Shown one piece after another: positions 12,804-25,193 of a stretch of DNA of 64,000 nt (its first letter is position 1; each line of letters begins with the position of its first letter). The notes beneath the pieces are model-generated. The model was not told the origin of the DNA, ran no database searches, and worked only from the letters and a program-made list of their open reading frames with translations. The DNA comes from Bryum argenteum. Its lineage: Eukaryota; Streptophyta; Bryopsida; Bryales; Bryaceae. The DNA is taken from NCBI GenBank assembly GCA_037043015.1, contig CM073327.1, positions 5,686,727-5,750,726 on the forward strand. Reading direction: 5' to 3'. A program made the translations under genes and the position numbers.

Positions 12804-14581
12804 TGTGAGCCCTAATCCCGGTTGCCCGGTTTTAAGGTCACAAGTTGGGTCGAGATGGTGGGGTGCAACCTAAGTAGCAGCCTTCCAAGCAACGGACTCC
12901 AATTTCATTCAATCAATCAAGCAATCAATTTCATTCAATCAATCAAGCAATCAATTTCATTCAATCAAGCAAAAGAGCACCATTCATGCAATGAACTCAC
13001 CACAATCATCACCACATCAAACAAAGCAACCACACATGTTTTTGGGCAATTAAGTTGCCATTTCCAAGATAATGTTATGTCTAGTATCTAAGATACTACA
13101 AATCTACATTGCATAAAAGAAAACACACAAGGAAAAAATATAACAAGGAAGGAGGAGCATCTCCCTCCTTAAAAGCGCTGTCGTCACCAGTAGGGTCTCC
13201 TTGGTAGAATAGTGATTTCTCCCTCGTCCTTGCTCCAATGAGAGTGAGCTTGGTCTCGTTGGAAAGGAGACTCGACAACGCTTCTGGATCTCTAAGGCAC
13301 GCCTCCCAATTCTTTGTCAATCGTGAGATCTCGTCCTTCAAAGTCGGCCCTCCCACTCTGCCGTCGCCAGTAGGGTTTCCTTGGTAGAATCGCGATTTTC
13401 CCCTCGTCCTTGCTTCAATGAGAGCGCGCCTAGTCTTGTTGGAAAGGAGACTCGACGACGCTTCCAGATCTCTAAGTCACGCCTCCCAATTCTTTGTAAA
13501 TCGTGAGATCTCGTCCTTCAAAGTCGGCCCTCCAACTCTGCCGTCGCCAGTAGGGTCTCCTTGGTAGAATCACGATTTCTCCCTCGTCCTTGCTTCAATG
13601 AGGGCGCGCCTAGTCTTGTTGGAAAGGAGACTCGACGACGCTTCCAGATCTCTAAGTCACGCCTCCCAATTCTTTGTAAATCGTGAGATATCGTCCTTCA
13701 AAGTCGGCCCTCCAACTCTGCCGTCGCCAGTAGGGTCTCCTTGGTAGAATCACGATTTCTCCCTCGTCTTTGCTTCAATGAGGGCGCGCCTAGTCTTGTT
13801 GGAAAGGAGACTCGACGACGCTTCCAGATCTCTAAGTCACGCCTCCCAATTCTTTGTAAATCGTGAGATCTTGTCCTTCAAAGTCGACTCTCCAACTGCT
13901 GCCCTCCTACCTTGTCACAACTCACGCCAAATCTCTCAAATCTTCAACAACAACATTCCAACAACAATCAATCACCAAACTAAACTTAGATTGAACATTT
14001 TTTCTCTACACCTCCTTCCTCACTTTCTTCCTCTCTCACCCACACACACCTAGACTCCCTCCTCTAACCGTTGCCATAGGTGATGGAAACCTCTAAAAGC
14101 TTCATTCATCGCAAGGATGATTTTTCATCCGTTAGTTTCCATCCATCCAAATTTCTTCTAGCCCCTTTCACACTCCTAACTCCCTAGAACCTAAACCATG
14201 CCAATTACTACTCCTACAAGTCTAGATTAGCAAGATAGGACTCTAAGGAGATCCACTACCACCGCATTTGAATAGGTCAAATACCAAGCCTCACAAATAC
14301 ATAAAACTTAAGATAACCGAATACGGAATAAGAGAAATTGGAATTTACCCAACTCTCCTAAACACCCCCAATTCTAACTATGAATTATTAACTACTTCAA
14401 TTATTCAAGACCTAAAGCAAATACACAAGAATCCCAAAACACTCTAATCCCAACTAACATATGTTGGGTTTTTAGACTAAATGGGTAATACGCATGTTTA
14501 ATCACTACATAATATGTATATTTGGTCAAAACCTTGCGATAAGGTTTTTCCCGCGGAAGTGAACCATCTCGAGGGTTCACA
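12804..14581 (-). repeat. 3' LTR of the nested Ty3 element (minus strand)
   Basis: A 1778-bp direct repeat of 23411-25188. About 20 differences are visible by eye, clustered near the left end and often single-base indels. It contains the 180-bp tandem array described separately. Confidence 0.95.
13175..13895. repeat. 180-bp tandem repeat inside the LTR, four copies
   Basis: Units marked by TAGGGTCTCCTTGGTAGAAT recur at about 13190, 13370, 13547 and 13727, a period of about 180 bp. The same array occurs in the other LTR (23795-24502), so it is part of the element and pre-dates the insertion. Confidence 0.9.
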
Positions 14582-14672
14582 GGTGTCGGCCATCTGCGGG
14601 GCATTTTCCCAAAATGCAACGGACTCAGGGTCTCGAAGCTGGTAGGCAAATGCTCCCATTGGGCTCGCACGG

Positions 14673-15906
14673 TCACATGTGGTACAACTTACACCGCTCG
14701 GCATTTGTGCGAGCGGGAAAAGGAGCGCCATCTAATGTCGCGAGTTGGACGGTGTTGTTTGGACGGACATCCCTTACTTCAAATGGGCCTAGCCATATGG
14801 CATCAAATTTGCCCGGAAATTCCATCCTTGTGGCATCTTGGAGCATAACTAAGTCTCCTGGAGCTAAAACCCGCTTCTTATGAAGCTTGTCAAAAGCCAA
14901 CTTGCGGCGCCGAGCCATTGTCTCAATATGTTGAGCGCTAAGGCGCCGGGTCTCGCTCAACCCTTCAAGCATGAGGACTCGATCGTGGATAGAGTCCGAA
15001 ATGGGGAGTCTAGCCTCGATTGCTATGCGCAAGGAGGGGATCTCGATTTCGATGGGTAAAACCGCCTCTATCCCATAAACTAGGGCAAACGGGGTTTGCT
15101 TTGTGGTGACCTTGAACGTGGTCCTATATGCCCACAAAGCGGCATTGAGTTTGGTATCCCAATCCCGTTTGTTGTCATGGATAGTCTTCCTCAAAATCCT
15201 CACGATGGTTTGATTACATCGTTCGGCTAGGCCGTTGGTTTGAGGATGGTAAGGGGTGGTTTTACGGTGATCAATCCCGTAAGTCGTGGTGAGTTCCTCA
15301 ATGAGGTCGTTGAGGAAATGGGTGCCCCGGTCGCTAACCAAAACCCGTGGCACCCCAAAACGAGAAAAAACATTCTCAAACAAAAAGAGTGCCGTGGTTT
15401 TCTTATTTGCCACTTTGACCGCCTTGGCCTCTACCCATTTTGTCAAATAATCGACATGAGAATGATGTACGCCATTTGGCGTGATGACGTGGGGTGCACC
15501 GGGCCCACGTAGTCTATTCCCCACTTCTCAAAAGGAAGCAAGGGTAGCGAGGGTATTAAAGGGAACGCCATGTGGAGGTCATTCCGAGCAAACCGTTGGC
15601 ATGCGTCACACTTGGTGGCGTGCCGGTGGGCGTCGGCGAACATGGTGGGCCAAAATACCCGGCTCTAAGGATTTTTGGGCGGTGAGACGGCCCAAAAAAA
15701 TGCCCGCCGCACATGTCATCGTGGCATGCCACAATTATGCGTGATGCCTCGGGCTCACTAACACACCGGCGTAGGACCCCGTCAATGCCCCGCCGGTACA
15801 ACCGGTTTGCTATAATAGCATAGTGGCGGCTATTGACACGGATCTTGCGCCGCTCATTGGCATCTAGGTGATCGGGAAGTTTTTGCGTCTTCAAAAAACT
15901 CCGCAA
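14673..15906 (-). pseudogene. nested Ty3 element: integrase
   Basis: The integrase zinc-binding end (ATKCDACQRFA, around 15600) precedes the catalytic core with WGIDYVGPVHP, VDYLTKWVEAKAV, SDRGTHFLN and YHPQTNGLAERCNQ, then the C-terminal region. It inserts the element cDNA into the genome. The frame is broken, and the protein belongs to the 12804-25188 element. Confidence 0.85.
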
Positions 15907-18335
15907 TATAGGTGTCCCGTGGGTGTCACCGTGATGGAGAAAAGGTTGGCATCGGGAAGTTCATCCTCGATGTCAACCATGCCCATTGCTTCGGACAACC
16001 GTGAGAGGTGGTCCGCTTGAAGATGCAAGCGGCCGGGTTTGTATTCCACGGTATAATCTAGCTCCTCTAGGAGCAAAACCCATCGTGCCACCCGACCGCT
16101 AAGGTCGGGTTTGTTAACCATGTAGCATAACGCTAAATGATCAACAAAAAAACACCACGGGATTCATGAGTAAGTAATGCCTAAATTTTTGGCACTAAAC
16201 ACCATGGCCAAACATTCCCTTTCCGTGGTGGAATAATTCCTTTCCGCGGCGTTAATTGGCGGCTAGCAAATGCCACGGGCGGTCCTTGCCGTTAGGTCCG
16301 TGTGGTTGACACAATGTAGAACCCACACGGCTACCGCCGATGCATCACAATACACATGAAATGGGATGTCCCAATTGGGGGTACAAGGCATGGATAGGAG
16401 GTCAACTTGGTCTTGAGGGCATCAAAACCCTCTTGACACTCCCGGTCCACTCAAATTTGACCTCCTTCCTTGTGAGGTTGGTCAAGGGTATCGCGGCCGT
16501 GGCATAATCGGCCATGATGTCCCGATACCACCCAAAAAATGGCCAAGAAAGCGCGTTATACGCCTTTGACCGAAGTTGGGGTTCAAGGTTGAGAATTACT
16601 TCAACCTTTTCGGGTCCGGTTCCTTGCCGGCCTTGGAAACCACGTAGCCCAACAATACCCCTTTTTGTACCCCTAGGTACACCTTGGCGGGATTTAAGGA
16701 GAGGCGGTTTCGACGGCACCGCACAAAACACTCACGCAACATTGCGTAATGTTCCAATGCACTTGTTTGGGTGCTAAAATCGTCAATGAAAACCGACATA
16801 GACTTATGGAGGAGATCAAAAAAGATGGACGTCATGACTCTTTGGAATGCCGAGGGTGCGTTGCACAACCCGAAGGGCATGACCACATAGATGAACGTCC
16901 CCCACGGAGTTGTGAAAGCGGTTTTGTGATAATCATCGGGATGGATGGATACTTGGTTATATCCCGAGTATCCATCTAGGAAGGTGTAGAGCTCATGCCC
17001 CGCCACCTCATCCAAGATTTGGTTTACAAATGGAAGGGGAAAGTGATCCTTTTGGGTGGCTTTGTTTAAACGACGATAGTCGATGCACACCCTTAACTTC
17101 CCATTTTTCTTCTTCACAAGCACCATAGGGGACACCCAATCCGTGATTTCCACCGGTTTAATGAAACCCGCCTCTAAGAGCTTTTCCAACTCGGCTTTGA
17201 CCACGAGTTGGAGGCGGGGTTCATTCGGCGTTCCTTTTGCCGAACCGGTATGGATCCCGGAAGTAGGGGAATTGTGTGTTGGGCAATCTCCGGTGGGATG
17301 CCCTTGAGGTCTTTATAAGACCAAGCAAAAATATCCCGGAATTCGAGGACAAGACCTTTGAACCGCTCAATTTCTTCCTGGGATAATTGAGCCCCCATTT
17401 TGATGGGGCGAGGCTCTTCGCCTTTTAGAGACACGTCCACATCTACGCAATCGTTGATTGGGACCGTGACCGGGTTGGTGGGGCCGTGATACCAATCACT
17501 TGGCACCGCGGGGTAAATAGGTAAATCGGAACCCACCTCCAAGTTAGTGGAGGTTTTGCGGAAATGAAGGGGAGGAGGGAGGATTTCTTCCTCTTCCATT
17601 AGCCCTTCAAAACCGAGGCTTTGGGTTCCGTCTATCTCGAGGTTGTAAACCACTTCATAATCAACCTCATCAACCAAGGTTGTTACCCCGGGGTATAGGT
17701 TTACCGGTTCTTCCAAAACTCTCATGGTAGTGATGACATTCACCGATTGTAACATAGGGGTTTCAAGGTCCTCGGGATGATTCCGAAGCCATGTGGCAAA
17801 TTCACCGTCATCCTCCCAATCATAAAGTCCCGGCCCAAGGTTTCTAATCGGGCCTAAATCGATGGGATTGATTCCCGGGACCAACGCGGGGTGTATAAGG
17901 TCCACGTGTTCACCATCGGTGGATGGCATGGTTTTAGGCACTTCTCCAAGTGTTCCTAAGGAGGTGGGTACCCGGCACCCGATGGTCACCATTGATCGGT
18001 TTCCCGGCGGACCAAATTGTAACGTTGATTGATTGATGGACCAACGCTCATCGGCGTTGGCCCTTCTCAACCAATCCCTCCCTAAAAGGATGGGATAAGC
18101 GGCCTTACTAGCCTCAAGCTTCAATACATGGAAAGTCAATGGATAGACTTCCCCTCCCGCTTCCATGTGGCAATTGGCGATTTCGCCAAGTGGAGTAATT
18201 GGACGTTGGTCCGCCACCTTGACAATGTAAGGAAGGGCCGGTAATATCTAAGCCTAGCTTAGCCATCGTGATGGAGGACATGACGTTGATGCCACTACCG
18301 TTGTCAACAACGGGCGCCGGGATGATTCTATCCAA
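15907..18335 (-). pseudogene. nested Ty3 element: protease, reverse transcriptase, RNase H
   Basis: Leftwards from 18335, the protease-type motif VDNGSGINVMS is followed by a long spacer. The reverse transcriptase follows (about 17204-16596), with KKKNGKLRVCIDYRRLNKAT and [15 protein letters not shown]. The catalytic block reads VFIDDFS. RNase H-like sequence reaches to about 15900 (VEYKPGRLHLQADHLSRL). Broken in several places. Confidence 0.8.
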
Positions 18336-18499
18336 AATAGAGACATCAATCTCGGCGCACCGTCATCTACCAACGGGCTAGTGTACATTTTAGCGGCCAT
18401 TACCACCTTCCGAGATCTCCGGGGCATTGTCGCCCCTTCTTTGAACTCTTTCCTCAATGAGGGGGCTACCCGGATAAGTTGGGCTATGGATATATTAGC

Positions 18500-20684
18500 C
18501 CTAATGGTGCAAAGATCCGTCCAAAGGTCATAATCCGCCGCCGGGTTGAACACCCGGGTACCCTGAGCCGCCTAGGGGATCCCGGTGTCCGGACTCCGCC
18601 GTGTCTACAAACCGATAGAGGTCCTCTACCTCATCATCAAGAGGTTCTAATTGGATACCCTCCATTGAGGGTTGGTCCAAGGGTGGGTCCGGGGAAAACT
18701 CATGCAATTGACTCCTCAAAAACTCCTTCACGGCCGGGATATCCGGTTCCTCTTCCGAGTCACTACCCTCTCGGGATAGTGTATCAAGAGGTGGATTATT
18801 GGCCCGTTGTTGCCGTGTCATGACCGCCACATGGTGTTCAACCGGTTCCCCCACTACCATAGCAACCACGGTGTCCACCTCCTCATGTATGATTAAATGC
18901 ATACTTTGATGTATAGGGGGTTGGCCCGCGTTTGGGGTGACCCCCGTGGTCGAAGGACCACCGGGAGGTACAACGCTATTCCGGACGTCTTGGGAGACCA
19001 TTGGGTTGGCGTATACCGCCGGCGGTTGAGCACTAGGGGGGACCGGTTGCATCCCCATGTAATATTGGACCGGGGGATTACTTGGTCCCGCACCTTGACT
19101 TTGGTCCGACGGTGGTGGAACATAACTAGTAGGAGCCATTGGATACCATGGAGTCGGGTATGTTTGTAAAAGGTACCCTTGTGCCGGCTTATCATAGAAG
19201 AAGCCTTGGGTGGGGGTTGAGGAGCTTGAAGCCCCCGGAGCGGTTTCCGGCTTTGCCTTTTTTTGGCGGAAACACCGCTCGGTGGGGTGGTTGTCCCCAC
19301 AATTGTCACACACCACGCCGGTCTCCACCCAACACTTTCCCGGACCAATGGGGTGAAATCGCCCACATGTAGGGCACGGTGTCCCTTTTGGTAATGGTGG
19401 ATTAACCCCGGTTGGTTTTGGCGGTGTAGGCCGGCTATGTGGTGGGACATACGGGCTTGGATTAGGTGGACTTGGGCAAAATCGGGGAGTATGACCAAAT
19501 TGCCGGCAATTTGTGCACCAAAGGTTAGACGGGTGTACCCCGGTCTCACTTACAGGTGGTGGTGCATTCATGCTTTTAGCATTAATGGCCATGGTCAATT
19601 GGTCCCCTAGAGACTTGATGGTGTTCATTATATCCACCTTAAGATCATCATTGGCCTTTTTAAACCGTTCCTCTAATTCCGCCAACCGGTCCACCTTAGG
19701 AGGTTCCGGTTGAGGGTGCCATTGAAGTTGAGGAGCGGTGGCCTTGAATCAAGGGGTTGGGTTGAACATAACCGGGGTATATGGTGCCATAGGCCTAGAT
19801 GGCTCCCCGGGTTTTGACCCTCCTCCGGGAGGTTTCGTAGTGAGTGGGGATAAATGAAGGAACCGGGGCCACCGATCGGGCCCACATCCGGTTATTCTCC
19901 TTCTCGATACTCTCCACTCGACGGGCAGCGGTTTGGGCATCACCCACCGTTCGGGGCATGGAGTTCAACACATCCCGGATTGTGGATTGTTTGTTGAATC
20001 CTTGGATGAAGTAATACCGGATGGTGTCATCGGTCAAGTGGTTGCCCACGAACCTTGTTACCACCGTATTAAACCGGCGTACATACTCCGTGATACCCTC
20101 GGTGGGCCCCTGCCTTATCTCCGTGAGGGCCACCAAGGCATTTTGTTGCCCGGTCTCGGGCCTAAATTGCCTTAGAAAAGCCGTTTGTATGGTCGGCCAA
20201 TCCACAAACGTTCCGGGGGCGTGTGAGCGGTACCACTCATATGCCGCTCCCTCTAAGGTAGTGGAAAACCACACCAACCAATAGTCTTCTTCGGGAATGA
20301 CATTGGTCACGAGGGTTTCAATATACCTCTCAATATGATTGGAGGGTCCCGTGAGCCATCCCGGAGAACTTCGGAAGGTGCGTGGGCATGCCCATGATGC
20401 TAACCTAACCCCACGGGCATTACTATTGGAAGCCCTCGTGGGGCCATCATTGCATCCGCCGGGTCAGGGGCAACCGGGGGTATCGGGGCGCCCGGGTTGA
20501 ATGGTTGCGCCATGAGAATAGGACCAACTGGGACCACCGGAATCGAGGGGTTTTCTACCTCTGGAGCCCCCCCTTCCAATTCCTTAGGTTGAACTCCTAC
20601 TAATTGACTAAATCTACCTTGCGTACCCTTGTGTGATGGTAATTCACGGTACGACCTTCCCGATCGGAGTGTTACCATTGGCAA
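18500..20684 (-). pseudogene. nested Ty3 element: gag
   Basis: A retrotransposon gag domain (about 20310-19900, with WLVWFSTTLEGAAYEWYRS and ITEYVRRFNTVVTRFV) is followed by a Pro-rich region with three Cys/His knuckle-like motifs (CTNCRQFGHTPRFC, CPTCGRFHPIGPGKC, CDNCGDNHPTERC). It packages the element RNA. The domain order supports minus-strand orientation. Confidence 0.8.
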
Positions 20685-20689
20685 TTGCT

Positions 20690-23410
20690 CCTTTGGTCGT
20701 CATTGAATATTGACTACCGGAGAAATTAGCGCCGATGTCACCCTATCAATGGGAAATTCACCTAGGTAGATGGGAACTTGGGGGGATAAACCACACTACT
20801 AACTAGTAGGTGGAAAATCCGATCCTTGTTGAACTTAAACCAATCGATCGGTTCCCTTAATGGCCGCGAAGACAACTCTAAGTGTAACTCCCTAACTCGC
20901 TTAGGTAAATGAGATGACACGATAAAGGTAACCGGTAATGGGCATGGTAAAAATGACAAATGATAATCCCTTGACCCTTTCTAAGAGTGCCCAAATAAGA
21001 GGGGAAGAGATCGGCGACCTTGTCCTCCCGGCTATGGGCCGGATCTCCCTAGGTCACCGCGCACGACGTCTTGCCGAAGCGGGGAAGGCCAAGCCTTTAG
21101 CCCACGATGCCCTCAAATTTGGTAAGCACGGAGAGGAAAGGTGATCGTTGATACCGGGTTGTGCACCCCGGCACCACGTCGGGCTTAAGCCACACACCCT
21201 TTTCCTTCCACTCACACTCCTCCCATGGGCGAGGAGTGAAGGTAACGGATAAAATTGGTTCGTACCGTGCCAATGTCCCAAGTACCTCCTCGGTCCCACA
21301 CTTCCCAAGTCTCCTAAATTCCTTAACCCCTAGTCTAGTTGTTATGAATTAAGAGGCCTAGAAAAACCCGCAAGCTTACTAAGCTAGATTCGACCTAAAT
21401 CAAGCAACCGGGACCTCTAAAGACTCTAAAAAGACCAAGGGAAAAACAAGGCAAAGATACAAGGACTTCAATTTAGGCTTGGTAAATTTTAACACGAGTT
21501 TTTTACTACAATTGTAAACGAATGGTCCTCCGCCCCTCACCGTGATGGTGCACGTCGTCTCGGGAGTGGTAACCACTCAAGAACCCCGCCGGGTTCTTGA
21601 ATGGGCGGCATCACCCGGTCCACTCCCACTTTCCGATTGGGCTTCCGGACCCACGAGAGGTTTACAAGAATTTTAAATGGTTAAGTTTAAACACCAAGGT
21701 TGGACCACAAAACCTCGATGGACGGGTGAAGGGCAACTCATGGGTTCAACTCGCAAAAACAAACTCTCAAAACCGTTGGGGCATCACTGCCAACGGTCTC
21801 GATTTCAAACGATGAAAATGGTCCCGCCGGTGATTAACCCGACCTCACCACATACGAAAAACCTATAAAATAAAGCAACTACACACAAGTGAAGTCACCC
21901 AACAATGGTGAACTTACACTTTCGTTTGAAAATTGCCAAACTAAACACAAGTAGCTTTTTACCCAAGTGGTAAAGAAAAACTACTGGCGCCCATGAGTTA
22001 GGCTAAACCGGGGTCCCATCCTACAAGGGTAGGGCACGATGTGTTAAAAACACACCCCGGGCGTCATGTGAGAAGGGGCAGATTACTATTATTAGTAATC
22101 TGCCTTACCTCTCTCAATAGACTACAAAAAAGACAAGGGAAAGACTCCCCTTGACACCCAATTGCTTGGGTGGTAAATACAAGCCAACCCAAAACTTCCC
22201 ACCACAAAAAAACAATAAACGGTTCCCAACAACACCGATGGGCCTTGGCCAAATGGCCAACACTCCCACCTCGTGTCCGGATCAGCCGGCTCACTAAGTT
22301 ACAATCCCCCCCACGAAAAAAAACAACAAAAAAGGAACAACAAGGTTTACAAAAGCCCCTCCTTCTTGGCTACACAAACAACCCACGGTTAATTGATGTC
22401 AAGTACAATTGCACCTCCACTCAAGTTTTAGGGCCGGTTTTAATAAAAACCATGGTTTGCCATCCAATTCTTCCAACTTCTACAGATTACTATATTTAGT
22501 AATCTGCCCCCTTCACAAGCCCACTTCAAAATTTAAATCAAAACCAATTCAATCAATCCAAAGCACCCTTACAACAACCCAAAACTCCTATCCAAGCAAG
22601 TAGCTTAACTAATATAACTCAAAACTAAGCATCAATTTGAACAACACATGAAAATGAACTCCTTCTCCTTCAACTACAGATTACTATAAATAGAATCGCC
22701 CCCAAGAGTGCACCTACACAATCCACTCAACTTAGTTAAATCAAAATGCAATGAAAGATCAAAGCTCCACCAAGAATAGACAATGAACCAAGACCTTTAA
22801 ATCAAAACAATTTTAAATCAAAAGAAAATTAAATCAAAGAAAAGATAATCAAAACTTAAGGAGTAGAACAAATTCTTCTTGCAAGCTCCAAGTTCCCTTT
22901 CCTTCACAACACACAAGGCTCACAAGAAGGTTAGAACCACAAAACATCCACTTACAAAGTGGGACCAATTCAATTCAAATCAATCTAATTCAACTTAATT
23001 CAATTCCATGAAGACAAGCCCCATAAGCTTTCAATTAAAACTTCAAGGATCAATTAGAAATTTCCAAGTTGAACAACCAATCAAAATTCATGCCCAATTC
23101 AAGATTAATTCAAAGCAAGATTCTCAAACAAACCACTCAATCAATTCAAACATTATAAAACCCAAAGCAAAACCAACCAATGAGTAATCAAAGCTTCAAT
23201 TCTCACAAACACAATCAATTCTCACAAACACAATCAATCCATCCAAAAAAGAAAAGGCCAAAAAGCAATTAAGCTTGAATCCCTAGAAATCACAGCTTAC
23301 TATTTATAGTAAGCTGGTCCTTTTCTTTCAAATTGAATACCTATAAAAGAGACAAAAATCAAACAAAAATTAGAAAAAAAGCATCCACCTCCCGGCAGAC
23401 GCACCAATTA
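20690..23410 (-). other. leader of the nested Ty3 element, with repeated stem-loops
   Basis: This is a 2.7-kb stretch without a supported gene, between the 5' LTR (right) and gag. It is poor in G on the plus strand, and it contains four related 24-base stem-loops at 22079-22102, 22483-22506, 22677-22698 and 23293-23316. The minus-strand sequence just inside the LTR (23386-23410) reads TGGTGCGTCTGCCGGGA, a plausible primer-binding site. Confidence 0.6.
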
Positions 23411-25188
23411 TGCGAGCCCTAATCCCGGCCGCCTGCTTTAAGGTTTTAAGGTCACAAGTTGGGTCGAGATGGTGGGGTGAACCTAAGTAGTGACCTTCCA
23501 AGAAACGGACTCCAATTTCATTCAATCAATCAAGCAATCAATTTCATTCAATCAATCAAGAATCAATTTCATTCAATCAAGCAAAAGAGCACCATTCATG
23601 CAATGAACTCACCACAATCATCACCACATCAAACAAAGCAACCACACACATGTTTTTGGCAATTAAGTTGCCATTTCCAAGATAATGTTATGTCTAGTAT
23701 CTAAGATACTACAAATCTACATTGCATAAAAGAAAACACACAAGGAAAAAATATAACAAGGAAGGAGGAGCATCTCCTCCTTAAAAGCGCTGTCGTCACG
23801 TAGGGTCTCCTTGGTAGAATAGTGATTTCTCCTCGTCCTTGCTCCAATGAGAGTGAGCTTGGTCTCGTTGGAAAGGAGACTCGACAACGCTTCTGGATCT
23901 CTAAGGCACGCCTCCCAATTCTTTGTCAATCGTGAGATCTCGTCCTTCAAAGTCGGCCCTCCCACTCTGCCGTCGCCAGTAGGGTTTCCTTGGTAGAATC
24001 GCGATTTTCCCCTCGTCCTTGCTTCAATGAGAGCGCGCCTAGTCTTGTTGGAAAGGAGACTCGACGACGCTTCCAGATCTCTAAGTCACGCCTCCCAATT
24101 CTTTGTAAATCGTGAGATCTCGTCCTTCAAAGTCGGCCCTCCAACTCTGCCGTCGCCAGTAGGGTCTCCTTGGTAGAATCACGATTTCTCCCTCGTCCTT
24201 GCTTCAATGAGGGCGCGCCTAGTCTTGTTGGAAAGGAGACTCGACGACGCTTCCAGATCTCTAAGTCACGCCTCCCAATTCTTTGTAAATCGTGAGATAT
24301 CGTCCTTCAAAGTCGGCCCTCCAACTCTGCCGTCGCCAGTAGGGTCTCCTTGGTAGAATCACGATTTCTCCCTCGTCTTTGCTTCAATGAGGGCGCGCCT
24401 AGTCTTGTTGGAAAGGAGACTCGACGACGCTTCCAGATCTCTAAGTCACGCCTCCCAATTCTTTGTAAATCGTGAGATCTTGTCCTTCAAAGTCGACTCT
24501 CCAACTGCTGCCCTCCTACCTTGTCACAACTCACGCCAAATCTCTCAAATCTTCAACAACAACATTCCAACAACAATCAATCACCAAACTAAACTTAGAT
24601 TGAACATTTTTTCTCTACACCTCCTTCCTCACTTTCTTCCTCTCTCACCCACACACACCTAGACTCCCTCCTCTAACCGTTGCCATAGGTGATGGAAACC
24701 TCTAAAAGCTTCATTCATCGCAAGGATGATTTTTCATCCGTTAGTTTCCATCCATCCAGCCCTTCTAGCCCCTTTCACACTCCTAACTCCCTAGAACCTA
24801 AACCATGCCAATTACTACTCCTACAAGTCTAGATTAGCAAGATAGGACTCTAAGGAGATCCACTACCACCGCATTTGAATAGGTCAAATACCAAGCCTCA
24901 CAAATACATAAAACTTAAGATAACCGAATACGGAATAAGAGAAATTGGAATTTACCCAACTCTCCTAAACACCCCCAATTCTAACTATGAATTATTAACT
25001 ACTTCAATTATTCAAGACCTAAAGCAAATACACAAGAATCCCAAAACACTCTAATCCCAACTAACATATGTTGGGTTTTTAGACTAAATGGGTAATACGC
25101 ATGTTTAATCACTACATAATATGTATATTTGGTCAAAACCTTGCGATAAGGTTTTTCCCGCGGAAGTGAACCATCTCGAGGGTTCACA
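23411..25188 (-). repeat. 5' LTR of the nested Ty3 element (minus strand)
   Basis: A 1778-bp direct repeat of 12804-14581. It contains the second copy of the four-unit 180-bp tandem array (about 23795-24502). It is followed on the right by the target duplication CCGAT at 25189-25193. Confidence 0.95.
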
Positions 25189-25193
25189 CCGAT

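Larger units (their letters stand above)
12804..25188 (-). mobile_element. nested Ty3/gypsy LTR retrotransposon, Tat/Athila-like
   Basis: A second LTR element lies on the minus strand inside the RNase H region of the chromovirus. The LTRs are 12804-14581 and 23411-25188, each 1778 bp, with outer ends TGTGAGCC and GGTTCACA. The 5-bp target duplication CCGAT is at 12799-12803 and 25189-25193. Reading leftwards, the order is a 2.7-kb leader, gag with several Cys-rich knuckles, protease, reverse transcriptase, RNase H and integrase. The polymerase style (FPLPFVNQILDEVAG, TFLDGYSGYNQV) and integrase style (VDYLTKWVEAKAV) suggest the Tat/Athila side of Ty3; no chromodomain was seen. It is broken in several places (five or more). 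It must be younger than its host element. Confidence 0.93.

Noticed and set aside
13175-13895. CRISPR-like array
   Set aside because: The repeats are contiguous 180-bp tandem units without spacers, and the genome is eukaryotic.
13778-14053. Identical short frames in both copies of the 1.8-kb repeat
   Set aside because: They lie inside LTR tandem repeats and have no protein-like features.
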